Positions 44,353 through 55,040 of a DNA stretch of 64,000 nucleotides are shown one piece after another. The position numbers and the translations under genes were made by a program. A model generated the notes under the pieces. The model searched no databases and had not been told where the DNA came from. It saw nothing but the letters and a program-made list of their open reading frames with translations. Source of the stretch: Shewanella sp. MR-4. GTDB lineage: Bacteria > Pseudomonadota > Gammaproteobacteria > Enterobacterales > Shewanellaceae. Where the stretch lies: contig NC_008321.1 in assembly GCF_000014685.1 (NCBI RefSeq), positions 62,001-126,000 of the forward strand. The letters are read 5' to 3'. Position 1 is the first letter of the stretch, and each line of letters starts with the position of its first letter.

Positions 44353-44832
44353 TTAGCCATTTGCACCTGTAACATTCATCAATAGCAATTTGTTTGTGAG
44401 ATTAGAAATTAAGTATTCCTCTAGGCTTGAGGCCATGAAATGCATATTCAAGGCGTCCAAATCTATGGAGGCTAAGTATTCAATGATAAAAACTTGGTCG
44501 TTTGCTCCTTTCATTGTAAAAAATTCAGCATCTGCATGGATTCTTAAATGGCTGTATAGACGCTTCCCAATAGTTGAGTTGAATGAGGCTTTACCAATGT
44601 ACAACCCCAGTTCACTGGTATCCTGTTTTTTTCCAAAAGCAAAATAAACTCCTCGCCGTTGAGCGTTTGGAAAGGGAAAGGTATTCCAATTTCCGTGCAC
44701 AACTTTAATTAATTCTGATTGCAATTCACCATTAACCTGAGACAAAAGAGGGATTGATTTATCGTTAGCTAGGAAAATGTTGAATTTTCTTATGACGTCA
44801 TTAATTTCAGAAATTAATATGGTGTAAGGCAT
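44353..44832 (-). CDS. GIY-YIG-like protein in AT-rich DNA
   Basis: 159 aa. The pattern RGVYFAFGKK, then LGLYIGKASF, then IGKRLYSHLR matches the GIY-YIG nuclease core (GVY and YIG strands, then the catalytic Arg). A Glu in the later part (EYLIS or FIIEYL) could be the metal ligand. There is no DNA-binding extra domain, unlike UvrC or homing enzymes. The gene is markedly AT-rich compared with both neighbours and lies between two stretches of low GC, so it was probably acquired. A TTG start at 44904 is possible; I prefer the ATG at 44832. Confidence 0.68.
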   Translation of the reverse strand: MPYTILISEINDVIRKFNIFLANDKSIPLLSQVNGELQSELIKVVHGNWNTFPFPNAQRRGVYFAFGKKQDTSELGLYIGKASFNSTIGKRLYSHLRIHADAEFFTMKGANDQVFIIEYLASIDLDALNMHFMASSLEEYLISNLTNKLLLMNVTGANG

Positions 44833-44985
44833 GCTGTTCACTTTATTTTTTTCGAAAGAGATTAAATTTAATATTGCAAAGCTGTATAACCAATTAATTC
44901 TCAATATTCATGTTAGATGGCTAAGCACATCAATAGGTTATAAGCTGTCTCTAATAACCTATTGTTTATGTCAGTATAATGCGGG

Positions 44986-46212
44986 TTATTGATGCACTAA
45001 CTTACCGTTTTTCACCACATCCTTGCAGGGATTCACGCCGTAGCTATAGGCGAGTTGCGCCGGGGTGGCGATATCCCACAGACAGAAATCCGCCTGCTTA
45101 CCAACCACCAAGCTGCCGACATTCTCTTCAATCCCTAGTGCCTTGGCGGCATTCAATGTTAAACCCGCAAGCGCTTCCTCTGGTGTTAAGCGGAATAGGG
45201 TGCAACCCATGTTCAGCATCAGCAGGGTCGAACAGATGGGCGATGAGCCGGGATTAAAGTCGCTGGCGAGCACCATAGGCACACCGTATTGACGCAATAA
45301 GTCGATAGGTGGTTTTTGGGTTTCCCGCAAAAAGTAAAACGCGCCCGGTAACAGCACGGCGCAGGTGCCACTTTCACTTAGGGCTTTAACACCAGCCTCA
45401 TCTAAATATTCAATATGATCAACCGACTTAGCCCCTAAGCGTGCGGCTAATTCAGAGCCGCCCATATTGGATAATTGCTCGGCGTGCAGTTTGACTTGCA
45501 GGCCAGCCGCTTTGGCGGCGCTCAGCACGCGCTCGGTTTGCTCTAGGTTAAAGGCGATGTTTTCACAGAATACATCCACCGCATCGGCAAGATTTTCGGC
45601 AATCACCGCAGGCAGCATTTTATTGATTATTAAGTCGACATAGCCGTCGCTATTGTCTTTAAACTCGGGCGGCACCGCATGGGCACCGAGGAAGGTGGTC
45701 TTCACATCCACATGGTGATGTTGGCCGAGTTCGCGGGCAACACGCAGGATTTTGAGTTCGGTTTCGGTATCTAGACCATAGCCAGATTTAATCTCAACCG
45801 TAGTGACACCTTCCTTCGCCAAGGCATTTAAACGTTGGCGGCCGAGATCAAATAACTCGGCTTCGTCGGCCTCACGGCAGGCGTTAACCGTGGAAATAAT
45901 GCCGCCGCCAGCACGGGCGATTTCCTCATAGGTAGCGCCCTTTAGGCGTAGCTCGAATTCGTTGGCACGATTACCGGCAAATACCAGATGGGTGTGGGCA
46001 TCAATCAGCCCAGGAGTGATCCAACCGCCCTTGCCCCTGTAAACAGGAATGGACAACACATCGAAGGCGGGCAGCTCGCTGCGTGGGCCTAACCAGGCAA
46101 TTTTACCGTCTTTTACTGCGATAGCTGCATTGGTAATTGCGCCGTAAGGTGCTGATATGGAAGGGTCCATTGTTGCTACGTTAACGTCTATCCAAACCTG
46201 ATCCCAAGACAT
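44986..46212 (-). CDS. hutI: Imidazolonepropionase
   Basis: 408 aa. Third enzyme of histidine degradation, opening imidazolonepropionate to formiminoglutamate. Amidohydrolase motifs: metal-site HTH in LIDAHTHLVFAGNRANEFEL, LHAEQLSNMGGSELAA (His), and SDFNPGSSPI (Asp). EIKSGYGLDTETELK is a family signature. It is transcribed away from hutC-hutU-hutH, sharing the regulatory region with the palindromic site. GAGGG lies before its ATG. Confidence 0.96.
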   Translation of the reverse strand: MSWDQVWIDVNVATMDPSISAPYGAITNAAIAVKDGKIAWLGPRSELPAFDVLSIPVYRGKGGWITPGLIDAHTHLVFAGNRANEFELRLKGATYEEIARAGGGIISTVNACREADEAELFDLGRQRLNALAKEGVTTVEIKSGYGLDTETELKILRVARELGQHHHVDVKTTFLGAHAVPPEFKDNSDGYVDLIINKMLPAVIAENLADAVDVFCENIAFNLEQTERVLSAAKAAGLQVKLHAEQLSNMGGSELAARLGAKSVDHIEYLDEAGVKALSESGTCAVLLPGAFYFLRETQKPPIDLLRQYGVPMVLASDFNPGSSPICSTLLMLNMGCTLFRLTPEEALAGLTLNAAKALGIEENVGSLVVGKQADFCLWDIATPAQLAYSYGVNPCKDVVKNGKLVHQ

Positions 46213-46290
46213 TGTTATCCCTCGCTGCGTTGGCTTTTTGGCCCCGCAAACTCTTTATTATCGAAAGTTATGTGAGCCAGCTTGTATTTA

Positions 46291-46304
46291 CTTGTATATA
46301 CAAG
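46291..46304. promoter_or_regulatory. HutC-type operator
   Basis: CTTGTATATACAAG is a perfect 14-bp palindrome of the GntR/HutC kind (TTGTA-N2-TACAA). A second CTTGTA half lies 10 bp upstream at 46281. It lies between divergent hutI and hutC. Confidence 0.78.
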
Positions 46305-46409
46305 CTAGGATTGTAGCCGCAATTTTGAACGTTTGAAAGTGGCTCAGTGTTTTGGTGTGTGAGTACCTACCATGCCAAACCTAGGTAGATTTGATCTTGA
46401 GGAAGTGTT

Positions 46410-47117
46410 TTGGCTACGCCTAAGTTTGCAGAAATTAAGCAATATATCATTGGCTGTATCGAGTCTGGTGAGTGGGAAGAAAATGCCCGTGTCCCCTCGG
46501 AAAATCAGCTAGCCGAACTGTTTGTCTGTAGCCGTATGACGGCGCGTCGCGCCTTGACCGAGCTGACAGACAACGGCGTGCTTGAGCGTTCGCAGGGGCT
46601 GGGCACCTTTGTGGCCGGGCGAAAGTCGCAATCCTCGATGTTGGCAATCCGCAACATTGCCGACGAAATCAAAGACCGTGGTCATGGTTACAGTGTGCAG
46701 CAGTTAGCACTTAAACAAGTGAATGCCACCGCGCCTATCGCCATCGCACTGGCGCTGGAGCTCGGAAGTCCGGTGTTTCATTCGGTGTTAGTGCATTGCG
46801 AGCAGGGCGTGCCGCTCCAAGTCGAGGAGCGTTATGTGAATCCTGCCTTTGCGCCCGACTATTTGGCGCAGGACTTTAGCGAGCAGACGCCCCATGAGTA
46901 CCTGTCGCAGGTGGCTCCGCTGACCGAGGCGCACCACACCATCGAAGCCATTATCGCCAGTAGCGAATTGCAGCAGAGGTTAGCCATTCCGGCGACTGAA
47001 CCCTGTTTACAGATTTCACGCCGCACTTGGTCGCGCCAAGGGGTGGTGAGTTTTGCCAAATTAGTACACCCGGGGAGCCGCTTTAAGCTCGGCGGACACC
47101 TGACATTCAATAAATAG
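46410..47117 (+). CDS. hutC: Histidine utilisation repressor HutC
   Basis: 235 aa. GntR/HutC regulator: winged helix at residues 1-70 (ESGEWEENARVPSENQLAEL, MTARRALTELTDNGVLE, GLGTFVA) and a UTRA effector domain (YVNPAFAPDYLAQDF, HHTIEAIIASSELQQRL) that binds urocanate in this family. The start is a TTG: GAGGA at 46399-46403 fits it and the protein then begins MATPKFAEIKQYI. A palindromic site lies 105 bp upstream. The rare start may keep repressor levels low. Confidence 0.94.
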   Translation: MATPKFAEIKQYIIGCIESGEWEENARVPSENQLAELFVCSRMTARRALTELTDNGVLERSQGLGTFVAGRKSQSSMLAIRNIADEIKDRGHGYSVQQLALKQVNATAPIAIALALELGSPVFHSVLVHCEQGVPLQVEERYVNPAFAPDYLAQDFSEQTPHEYLSQVAPLTEAHHTIEAIIASSELQQRLAIPATEPCLQISRRTWSRQGVVSFAKLVHPGSRFKLGGHLTFNK

Positions 47118-47240
47118 CGTACGCAAACAGCGGTGAAGGCTTATGGCATTCATCCGATGTTTAGCGGCAAAAACACAATAAAAACAATAGCACTTAGCCG
47201 AATGGCGAGTGAGTTCAACAGGTTGAAAGAGGACATCTCA

Positions 47241-48911
47241 ATGGACAAGCGACACGACCCAAGCCGCCGCATTATTGCGCCCCATGGTAGCCAATTAAGC
47301 TGCAAAAGCTGGTTAACCGAAGCGCCAATGCGCATGTTAATGAACAACTTACATCCAGATGTGGCCGAGCGCCCAGAGGATTTAGTGGTTTACGGTGGTA
47401 TCGGCCGCGCGGCCCGCGACTGGGACTGCTACGACAAGATTATCGAAGTACTAAAACGCCTCGAAGACGACGAAACCTTAATGGTGCAATCGGGTAAACC
47501 TGTGGGCGTATTCCGTACCCACGCCGATGCTCCGCGCGTGCTGATTGCTAACTCTAACCTAGTGCCACATTGGGCAAACTGGGAACACTTCAACGAGTTA
47601 GATAAGCAAGGTCTGGCGATGTATGGCCAGATGACTGCGGGTTCGTGGATTTATATCGGGACTCAGGGCATTGTCCAAGGTACCTACGAAACCTTCGTTG
47701 CCGTGGCAAAACAACACTTTGGCGGTGTGGCTGCCGGTAAGTGGATCCTCACCGGTGGTTTAGGTGGTATGGGCGGCGCGCAAACGCTGGCCGGTACTAT
47801 GGCTGGCTTCTCTGTGCTTGCCTGTGAAGTCGATGAAACCCGTATCGATTTTCGTCTGCGTACCCGTTATGTGGATAAAAAGGCCACTTCATTAGACGAA
47901 GCCTTGGCTATGATCAACGACGCCAATGCCTCGGGCAAACCCGTATCTGTGGGCCTGCTGGCTAACGCCGCCGATATCTTTGCCGAATTGGTGAAGCGTG
48001 GCATTACTCCTGATGTTGTCACCGACCAAACCTCTGCCCACGATCCGCTGAACGGCTATTTGCCACAGGGCTGGACCATGGCGCAAGCGGCTGACATGCG
48101 TAAAACCGATGAAGCCGCCGTCGTTAAAGCGGCTAAAGCCTCAATGGCGGTACAGGTGCAAGCCATGCTGGATCTGCAAGCGGCAGGCGCGGCGACCTTA
48201 GACTATGGTAACAACATTCGCCAAATGGCCTTCGAAACTGGCGTTAAAAACGCGTTCGATTTCCCTGGTTTTGTGCCTGCTTATATTCGCCCACTCTTCT
48301 GCGAAGGTATCGGCCCGTTCCGTTGGGTAGCCCTGTCTGGCGATCCTGAGGATATCTACAAGACCGACGCCAAAGTGAAGGAGCTGATCCCCGACAATCC
48401 TCATTTGCACAACTGGTTAGATATGGCCCGTGAACGTATCGCCTTCCAAGGTCTACCTGCGCGTATCTGCTGGGTGGGCCTAAAGGACCGTGCGCGTTTA
48501 GCCCAAGCCTTTAACGAGATGGTGAAAAACGGCGAGCTGTCGGCGCCCATCGTCATTGGTCGTGACCACTTAGACTCAGGCTCAGTCGCCAGCCCTAACC
48601 GTGAAACCGAATCTATGATGGACGGTTCAGACGCAGTATCTGACTGGCCATTACTGAACGCTCTGCTAAACACTGCCAGCGGCGCGACTTGGGTGTCGCT
48701 GCACCACGGCGGTGGCGTAGGCATGGGCTTTAGCCAACACTCGGGTGTAGTGATCGTGTGTGACGGTACTGAGGCCGCCGCTAAACGTGTTGGCCGCGTA
48801 CTGTGGAACGACCCTGCGACAGGCGTGATGCGCCATGCGGATGCGGGTTACGAGATCGCGAAAAACTGCGCAAAAGAGCAGGGCTTAGATCTGCCCATGC
48901 TTAAAGACTAG
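47241..48911 (+). CDS. hutU: Urocanate hydratase
   Basis: 556 aa. Converts urocanate to imidazolonepropionate with NAD as tightly bound electrophile. Motifs: [44 protein letters not shown] (NAD binding) and the conserved Cys region [28 protein letters not shown] is also typical. AGAGGACA precedes the ATG at 47241; an earlier in-frame start would add 36 residues foreign to the family. It is 48 bp from hutH. Confidence 0.96.
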
Positions 48912-48958
48912 CTATTCAACAAACCGTGAAAAACAACGACAAGAATACGGATGTAAAA

Positions 48959-50500
48959 ATGAAATCAGTCAATCATTTAGTATTAACGCCCGGCAGTTTA
49001 AGTCTGGCGCAATTGCGTGAAATCAGCCGCCATAAGCTGACACTCGAACTGGCGCCAGAGGCGATAAACGATATCAACACCAGCGCGCAAATCGTGCAAA
49101 AGGTGTTGGATGAAGGTCGCACCGTTTACGGCATCAACACGGGTTTTGGTCTGCTGGCCAACACTAAGATTGCCCCGGAAGATCTGCAATTACTGCAACG
49201 CTCTATCGTGTTATCCCACGCTGCGGGCACGGGCCAATACATGCAGGACGCGACCGTGCGCCTGATGATGGTGTTAAAGATCAACTCCTTAAGCCGTGGC
49301 TTCTCGGGTATCCGTTTAGAAGTGATTAATTTCCTTATCAGCCTAGTGAACGCCGAGGTTTATCCTTGTGTGCCTGAAAAAGGTTCTGTGGGCGCCTCTG
49401 GCGACTTAGCGCCGTTAGCCCATATGTGTTTGCCGCTGTTGGGTGAAGGCGAGATGAGCTATCAAGGTCAGATTATTTCGGCCGCCGAAGGCTTAGAAAT
49501 CGCCGGCCTCAAGCCTATCGATTTAGCCGCGAAGGAAGGCTTAGCCCTGCTCAACGGTACTCAGGCTTCTACTGCTCTGGCGTTGGAAGGTCTGTTCCAC
49601 GCTGAAGACTTGTTTGCTGCAAGCTCAGTGATTGGCGCCATGAGCGTCGAGGCAGCCATGGGTAGTCGCAGTCCGTTTGACCCACGCATCCATGCGGCTC
49701 GTGGTCAGAAAGGACAAATCGATGCGGCCATGGTGTTCCGTCATCTGTTGGGCGAAGAGTCTGAAATCAGCTTAAGCCACATCAACTGCGAGAAGGTGCA
49801 AGATCCTTACTCACTGCGCTGCCAACCACAGGTATTAGGTGCGTGCTTGACCCAAATCCGCCAAGCGGCCGAGGTGTTAGGCACAGAAGCCAACGGTGTG
49901 ACCGATAACCCGCTGGTATTTCAAGATACTGGCGATATTATCTCCGGTGGTAACTTCCACGCCGAGCCCGTTGCTATGGCAGCCGATAATTTGGCGATTG
50001 CGATTGCCGAATTAGGCGCGATTGCAGAGCGTCGTATCGCGCTGCTTATCGACTCTAGCCTATCTAAACTGCCACCTTTCCTGGTTAAAAATGGCGGGGT
50101 GAACTCGGGCTTTATGATCGCCCAAGTGACGGCGGCGGCATTGGCCTCTGAAAACAAAACCTACGCCCATCCAGCATCGGTCGACAGTTTACCGACCTCG
50201 GCCAACCAAGAAGACCATGTGTCTATGGCGACCTTTGCGGCGCGCCGTTTACGGGATATGAGCGAAAACACCCGTGGCGTGTTAGCTGTTGAGTTATTGG
50301 CGGCCGCCCAAGGCTTGGATTTCCGCGCGCCATTAATGCCAAGCAAAGCAGTGGCGCAGGCGAAGGCCGAGCTACGCGAAGTGGTTGCCTACTATGATAA
50401 AGACAGATACTTTGCGCCGGATATCGATGCGGCAACGGATCTGCTTTATACCGCCAGCTTCAATGCTTACTTGCCCCAAGGCGTATTGCCGAGTCTGTAA
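48959..50500 (+). CDS. hutH: Histidine ammonia-lyase
   Basis: 513 aa. First step of histidine degradation, removing ammonia to give urocanate. The MIO cofactor forms from Ala146-Ser147-Gly148 in GSVGASGDLAPLAHM. GINTGFGLL carries the catalytic Tyr environment, and the typical TANQEDHVS appears as SANQEDHVSMATFAARR. The ATG at 48959 gives the family length; a GTG at 48926 would add 11 residues. It is the last gene of hutC-hutU-hutH; no hutG is present here. Confidence 0.96.
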   Translation: MKSVNHLVLTPGSLSLAQLREISRHKLTLELAPEAINDINTSAQIVQKVLDEGRTVYGINTGFGLLANTKIAPEDLQLLQRSIVLSHAAGTGQYMQDATVRLMMVLKINSLSRGFSGIRLEVINFLISLVNAEVYPCVPEKGSVGASGDLAPLAHMCLPLLGEGEMSYQGQIISAAEGLEIAGLKPIDLAAKEGLALLNGTQASTALALEGLFHAEDLFAASSVIGAMSVEAAMGSRSPFDPRIHAARGQKGQIDAAMVFRHLLGEESEISLSHINCEKVQDPYSLRCQPQVLGACLTQIRQAAEVLGTEANGVTDNPLVFQDTGDIISGGNFHAEPVAMAADNLAIAIAELGAIAERRIALLIDSSLSKLPPFLVKNGGVNSGFMIAQVTAAALASENKTYAHPASVDSLPTSANQEDHVSMATFAARRLRDMSENTRGVLAVELLAAAQGLDFRAPLMPSKAVAQAKAELREVVAYYDKDRYFAPDIDAATDLLYTASFNAYLPQGVLPSL

Positions 50501-50569
50501 TGCATAGTTTTTAGCGCCGATAACCCATTTGCGGGTGAAAAGTGCTGAAGCAAGTGACCAATAAAGTGG

Positions 50570-50597
50570 AAGGCATAGTGATTTGCTATGCCTTTTA
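50570..50597 (+). terminator. Intrinsic terminator after hutH
   Basis: AAGGCATAG (50570-50578), loop TGATTTG, CTATGCCTT (50586-50594), then TTA. Confidence 0.7.
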
Positions 50598-51108
50598 TCT
50601 ATCCTATGCGGCGATTTCGCTGTTTTTGCACTTTGTACTTTAGGTGTGTTTAACACCGCAGGATGAGTGCTTTTTTATCCAATCTTTACATTGTCAGCTT
50701 TGATAGCTGTCTATCCATCCAAAACCAGTAAATTTGAGGTGTTTTTAATCATCTCTTATTTCGTTTCGGCTTTAAATACACATTCTATATAACCTTAATA
50801 TGCCATTGTGAGACAAAATGCCTACTAAGTAGTGGACAAAATGTCTTTTGGTGGTTTATGGGTTTATATCTTTGTTTGTATCGCTTAAATAAAATTAAGC
50901 TCTGAAAATATCAATTTAGAATCTATTTTGCAGTTGTTTATTCTGTAGCTGGTGAATTGAGATCTCGATCTCATGTCATTATTTGTTATCTATTTTCACT
51001 TTAAGGATAATCTTAGATTAAGTGGGGGCTTTATTGACTCACTCAAACGATTGCAGCGTTACCACTGCAATTACCAAACTCATAACGACAAAAGTGTGAG
51101 AGAACGCT
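50598..51108. other. Long AT-rich upstream region of fdnG
   Basis: About 510 bp with no gene. It contains a repeated GACAAAATG (50812-50820 and 50835-50843) flanking the palindrome CTACTAAGTAG (50822-50832), and an inverted repeat TGAGAT-N4-ATCTCA (50958-50973). I find no good FNR site (TTGAT-N4-ATCAA). It should contain the fdn promoter. Confidence 0.45.
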
Positions 51109-54100
51109 ATGAACAGACGCCAGTTTTTTAAACTGTGTGCGGCCGGAGCGGCAACCTCAGCGATTTCAGCGCTGGGATTGATGTCCGAAAAGGCCTATGC
51201 AGCAGTGCGAGAGTTTAAGCTGATCGGAGCCAAAGAAACCCGTAACAACTGTCCGTATTGCTCGGTCGGTTGTGGCCTGCTGATGTACAGCCAAGGCAGT
51301 GGGGGCAAAAACTCTGAGCATGCTATTTTCCATATCGAGGGTGATGCCGATCATCCAGTAAACCGAGGTGCATTGTGCTCTAAGGGTGCAGGCCTTGTGG
51401 ATTATGTTAACAGTCCACACCGTTTACAGTATCCAGAATATCGCGCCCCCGGCAGCAACAAGTGGGAACGGATCAGCTGGCATGATGCCTTTAAACGTAT
51501 TGCTCGTTTAATGAAAGATGACCGTGATGCGAACCTAATTGAGAAAAACGCCGATGGCGTAACGGTTAACCGTTGGTTAACCACAGGGATGATGACCTCA
51601 TCCGGTATGGCCAATGAAAGTGGCTTAGCGACACAAAAATTTGCGCGCGCTTTAGGCCTAGTGGCTATCGATACTATTGCACGTAACTGACACTCCCCAA
51701 CGGTAGCAAGTCTTGCTCCAACATTTGGGCGCGGTGCCATGACCAACCACTGGATCGATATTAAAAATTCTAACGTAGTGATTATTATGGGCGGTAATGC
51801 CGCAGAGGCTCACCCTGTCGGATTCGGCTGGGTTACAGAAGCTATGCAGCATAACAATGCTAAGTTGATTGTGGTTGATCCACGTTTCAACCGCAGTGCG
51901 TCATTGGCAGATCACTATGCCCCAATCCGCTCAGGAACTGACATAGCATTCCTTCTGGGTGTGATTCGCTATTTGATTTCGACCAATCAAGTTAACTTCG
52001 ATTATGTGAAAGCCTATACCAACGCCAGCTATCTGGTGCGGGATGATTTTGACTTCCATGACGGCCTATTCTCAGGCTTTGATGAAGCAAAAGGCGAGTA
52101 CAACAAAGAATCCTGGTTCTACCAACTCGACGAAGACGGCTATGCCAAAGTGGATGAAACACTTGAGCACCCGCGTTGTGTGTGGAACTTACTCAAACAA
52201 CACGTAGAACGTTATGATTTTGCAACGGTAAGTAATATCACTGGTACGCCAACAGCGGACTACCAAGTGGTATGTGACGCCATTGCGAGCACTCATACTA
52301 AAGATCGTGTGGCAACCTTTATGTATGCGCTGGGCTGGACCCACCATAGTAAAGGTGCGCAGAACATCCGTTCTATGGCGATGATCCAGTTATTACTGGG
52401 CAACATTGGTCAGTTAGGCGGTGGTGTTAACGCATTGCGTGGTCACGCCAACGTTCAAGGTTCAACCGACATGGGGCTACTGGCTCAAAGTTTACCCGGT
52501 TACCTTAAACTGCCAAACGATAAAGAACCAACCTTAGCGGCTCACTTGGCGGCGAATACGCCTAAGCCATTGCGCCCAGGCCAAACCAACTACTGGCAAA
52601 ACTATCCGAAGTTTTATGTGTCCCTGCTTAAAGCCTTCTGGGGTGAAAACGCGACGCCTGAAAACGAGTTCGGTTATCAGTGGTTACCTAAGTGGGATCA
52701 GATGTATGACTTCGGTAAGCATCTGGACATGATGTACCGTGGCAAAGTGAACGGTTGCATCGTGCAAGGGGTTAACGCCATTAACTCCATGCCTAACCGT
52801 AACAAGAACATCAAGGCGCTGAGTAACCTTAAGTACTTAGTGGTGCTTGATAACTTGTCATCGGAAACCGCCACCTTCTGGCAAAACGAACCCGGTTTTA
52901 ACGAGGTCGATACCGCCAGTATTCAAACCGAGGTCTTCCGCCTACCTGCGACCGTGTTCGCAGAGGAAGAAGGTTCGATCGTTAACTCTGGCCGCTGGAT
53001 GCAATGGCACTATAAAGGCGCTAATCCTCCAGGCGAAGCAATGTCGGACTCAGAGATTGTCTCTGGTCTGCTGCAGGAGCTAAAACACCTCTATCGCGAA
53101 GAGGGTGGCAAACTGCCTGAACCCATTGAAGCGATTAACTGGAACTATATCGATCCGCACAACCCAAGCTCTATCGAACTGACGAAAGAGTTAAATGGTT
53201 ACGATGTCGCGACTAAGCGTCAGATCAGCAGCTTTGCTGAACTGAAGGCCGATGGTAGTACCGCGAGTGCCTGTTGGATTTACGCGGGGTCTTGGACCGA
53301 AGCCGGTAACCAAATGGCTCGCCGCGATAACCATGACCCATCGGGTAAAGGTATTACGCCGGGCTGGGCCTTCGCATGGCCGCTCAACCGCCGCGTCCTC
53401 TACAACCGTGCCTCTTGTGATGTGAACGGTAAACCTTGGGATGAGCACCGTAAGATTGTTGAGTGGAAAGACGGCAAGTGGGAAGGGATAGACGTGCCCG
53501 ACTTCAATGCCAAGTTGAATCCACAGGAAAGTGCGCATCCTTTCATTATGCAGGCTGAAGGCGTAGGTCGTTTCTTCGCGCTCAAACTGCTTAAAGAGGG
53601 ACCCTTCCCAGAGCATTACGAGCCTGTCGAATCGCCCATCGGCACCAACCCACTGCATCCCAATGTGGTGCACAGCCCTGTGCTGCGTTGGTTCGAAGGG
53701 GTGAAAGACACCATAGGTACTAAAGAGGAATATCCCTACGCCTGTACCACTTACTCACTTACAGAACACTTTAACTTCTGGACGACACACTGCCGTTTAG
53801 CGGCGATTGCCATGCCAGAGACCTTTGTGGAAATGAATGAGCAATTGGCGGCAGAAAAAGGCATTAAGAATGGCGATTGGGTGAAAGTGAGCTCGAAACG
53901 TGGCCACATTCTCACCAAAGCCTTAGTGACTAAGCGTATGCGCCCATTGCAGGTCAATGGTCAAACGGTACACACACTCGGTATCCCACGTCACGGCAGC
54001 CATAACGCGCTAACACGTAAGGCCTATAGCTGTAACGTCCTTACCACTGAGATGGGGGATGCCAACACGGGTGTGCCTGAGTACAAAGCGTTCCTCGTGA

Positions 54101-54123
54101 ATGTTGAAAAGGCGGAGGTCTGA
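51109..54123 (+). CDS. fdnG: Formate dehydrogenase-N alpha subunit (selenoprotein)
   Basis: 1004 aa counting an in-frame UGA at 51688-51690 as selenocysteine 194 (E. coli FdnG has Sec196). Around it the protein reads DTIARN-Sec-HSPTVASLAPTFGRGAM, the family context, and the frame continues to 54123. The Tat signal is MNRRQFFKLCAAGAATS (RRQFFK), so it is exported folded. The 4Fe-4S site is CPYCSVGC with a later CSKGA; the molybdopterin domains follow (YALGWTHHSKGAQNIRSMAM). It oxidises formate in the periplasm and passes electrons to fdnH and fdnI. It is followed after 2 bp by fdnH. Confidence 0.97.
51688..51719 (+). promoter_or_regulatory. UGA codon and bacterial SECIS hairpin in fdnG
   Basis: After the UGA, GGTAGCAA (51702-51709), loop GTC and TTGCTCC (51713-51719) form a stem with one bulged U. 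A bulged U below a GUC-type loop is what SelB recognises in E. coli fdnG and fdhF mRNA. Confidence 0.9.
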
Positions 54124-54125
54124 TA

Positions 54126-55040
54126 ATGGCGACTCAAGATATCATTCAACGTTCCGGCACTTCGCAAGCGACTCCGCCTGCACAGGCGAGAGTCGGTGGC
54201 GTGAAGCAAATTGCGAAGCTGTTTGACGCGACTAAGTGTAATGGTTGTAAAGCCTGTCAGGTCGCTTGTTCTGAATGGAATGACCTGCGTGAAGAAGTGG
54301 GTTCGTTCCAAGGGACTTATCAAAACCCAGCATCTCTGTCGCCAGAGTGCTGGACCCTGATGAAGTACAACGAGATCGAAGACCAAGGCAAATTACGTTG
54401 GCAGTTTACCCACAGTGCCTGTATGCACTGTGCGGATCCCGCCTGCTTGAAAGCCTGTTCTACCTCTGGCGCGATTGTTCAACATGCCAATGGCACTGTG
54501 GATTTCGATTCGGACAAATGTATTGGCTGTGGTTATTGTGCCTGTGCCTGTCCATTCGATATCCCGAAGATCAGCGCCGTCGACAACAAAGCCTACAAGT
54601 GCACTATGTGCTCTGACCGCTTGGCTGTTGGGCTGGAGCCTTCCTGCGTGAAGTCTTGTACCACGGGTGCACTGCGTTTTGGCACGCGCGAAGACATGCT
54701 GTTCTATTCAGAAAAGCGTGTTAACGAGCTGAAAGAACGTGGTTTTGCTAAGGCGGGACTCTACAACCCTGAGGGCGTAGGTGGCACAGGCATGCTGATG
54801 ATATTGCACGATGTCACTCAGCCTGAAACCTACGAAATGCCAAAGGATCCGCAAATCCCATTGTCTGTCACCCTGTGGCAGGACTGGGTGAAACCACTAG
54901 GTACTGTCGGACTTCTCGCAACGGCGGCTGTGGCCTGCCTGCATAAGATCACCGTCGGTCGCAACATAGTGGAAGAGGACCAACCCGGCTATCAGCCGCC
55001 AGAGGACAAGGCGCAAGCGGAAGAGGAGGCCAAGAAATGA
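54126..55040 (+). CDS. fdnH: Formate dehydrogenase-N beta subunit
   Basis: 304 aa. Iron-sulfur electron-transfer subunit with four ferredoxin-type Cys clusters: CNGCKACQVAC, CMHCADPACLKAC, CIGCGYCACAC and CTMCSDRL with CVKSC. A C-terminal membrane anchor (LGTVGLLATAAVACLHKITV, about residues 255-274) is followed by a charged cytoplasmic tail. It links the alpha subunit to the cytochrome b. It overlaps fdnI by 4 bp. Confidence 0.96.
   Translation: MATQDIIQRSGTSQATPPAQARVGGVKQIAKLFDATKCNGCKACQVACSEWNDLREEVGSFQGTYQNPASLSPECWTLMKYNEIEDQGKLRWQFTHSACMHCADPACLKACSTSGAIVQHANGTVDFDSDKCIGCGYCACACPFDIPKISAVDNKAYKCTMCSDRLAVGLEPSCVKSCTTGALRFGTREDMLFYSEKRVNELKERGFAKAGLYNPEGVGGTGMLMILHDVTQPETYEMPKDPQIPLSVTLWQDWVKPLGTVGLLATAAVACLHKITVGRNIVEEDQPGYQPPEDKAQAEEEAKK

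Noticed and set aside
53191..53673. 160-codon minus-strand frame within fdnG
   Set aside because: Antisense shadow of a conserved coding region with no ribosome binding site or family.
51109..54123. Two separate genes, or a pseudogene with a premature TGA, at fdnG
   Set aside because: The TGA lies exactly at the family Sec position, the frame continues, a SECIS hairpin follows, and selA, selB and tRNA-Sec are next to it.
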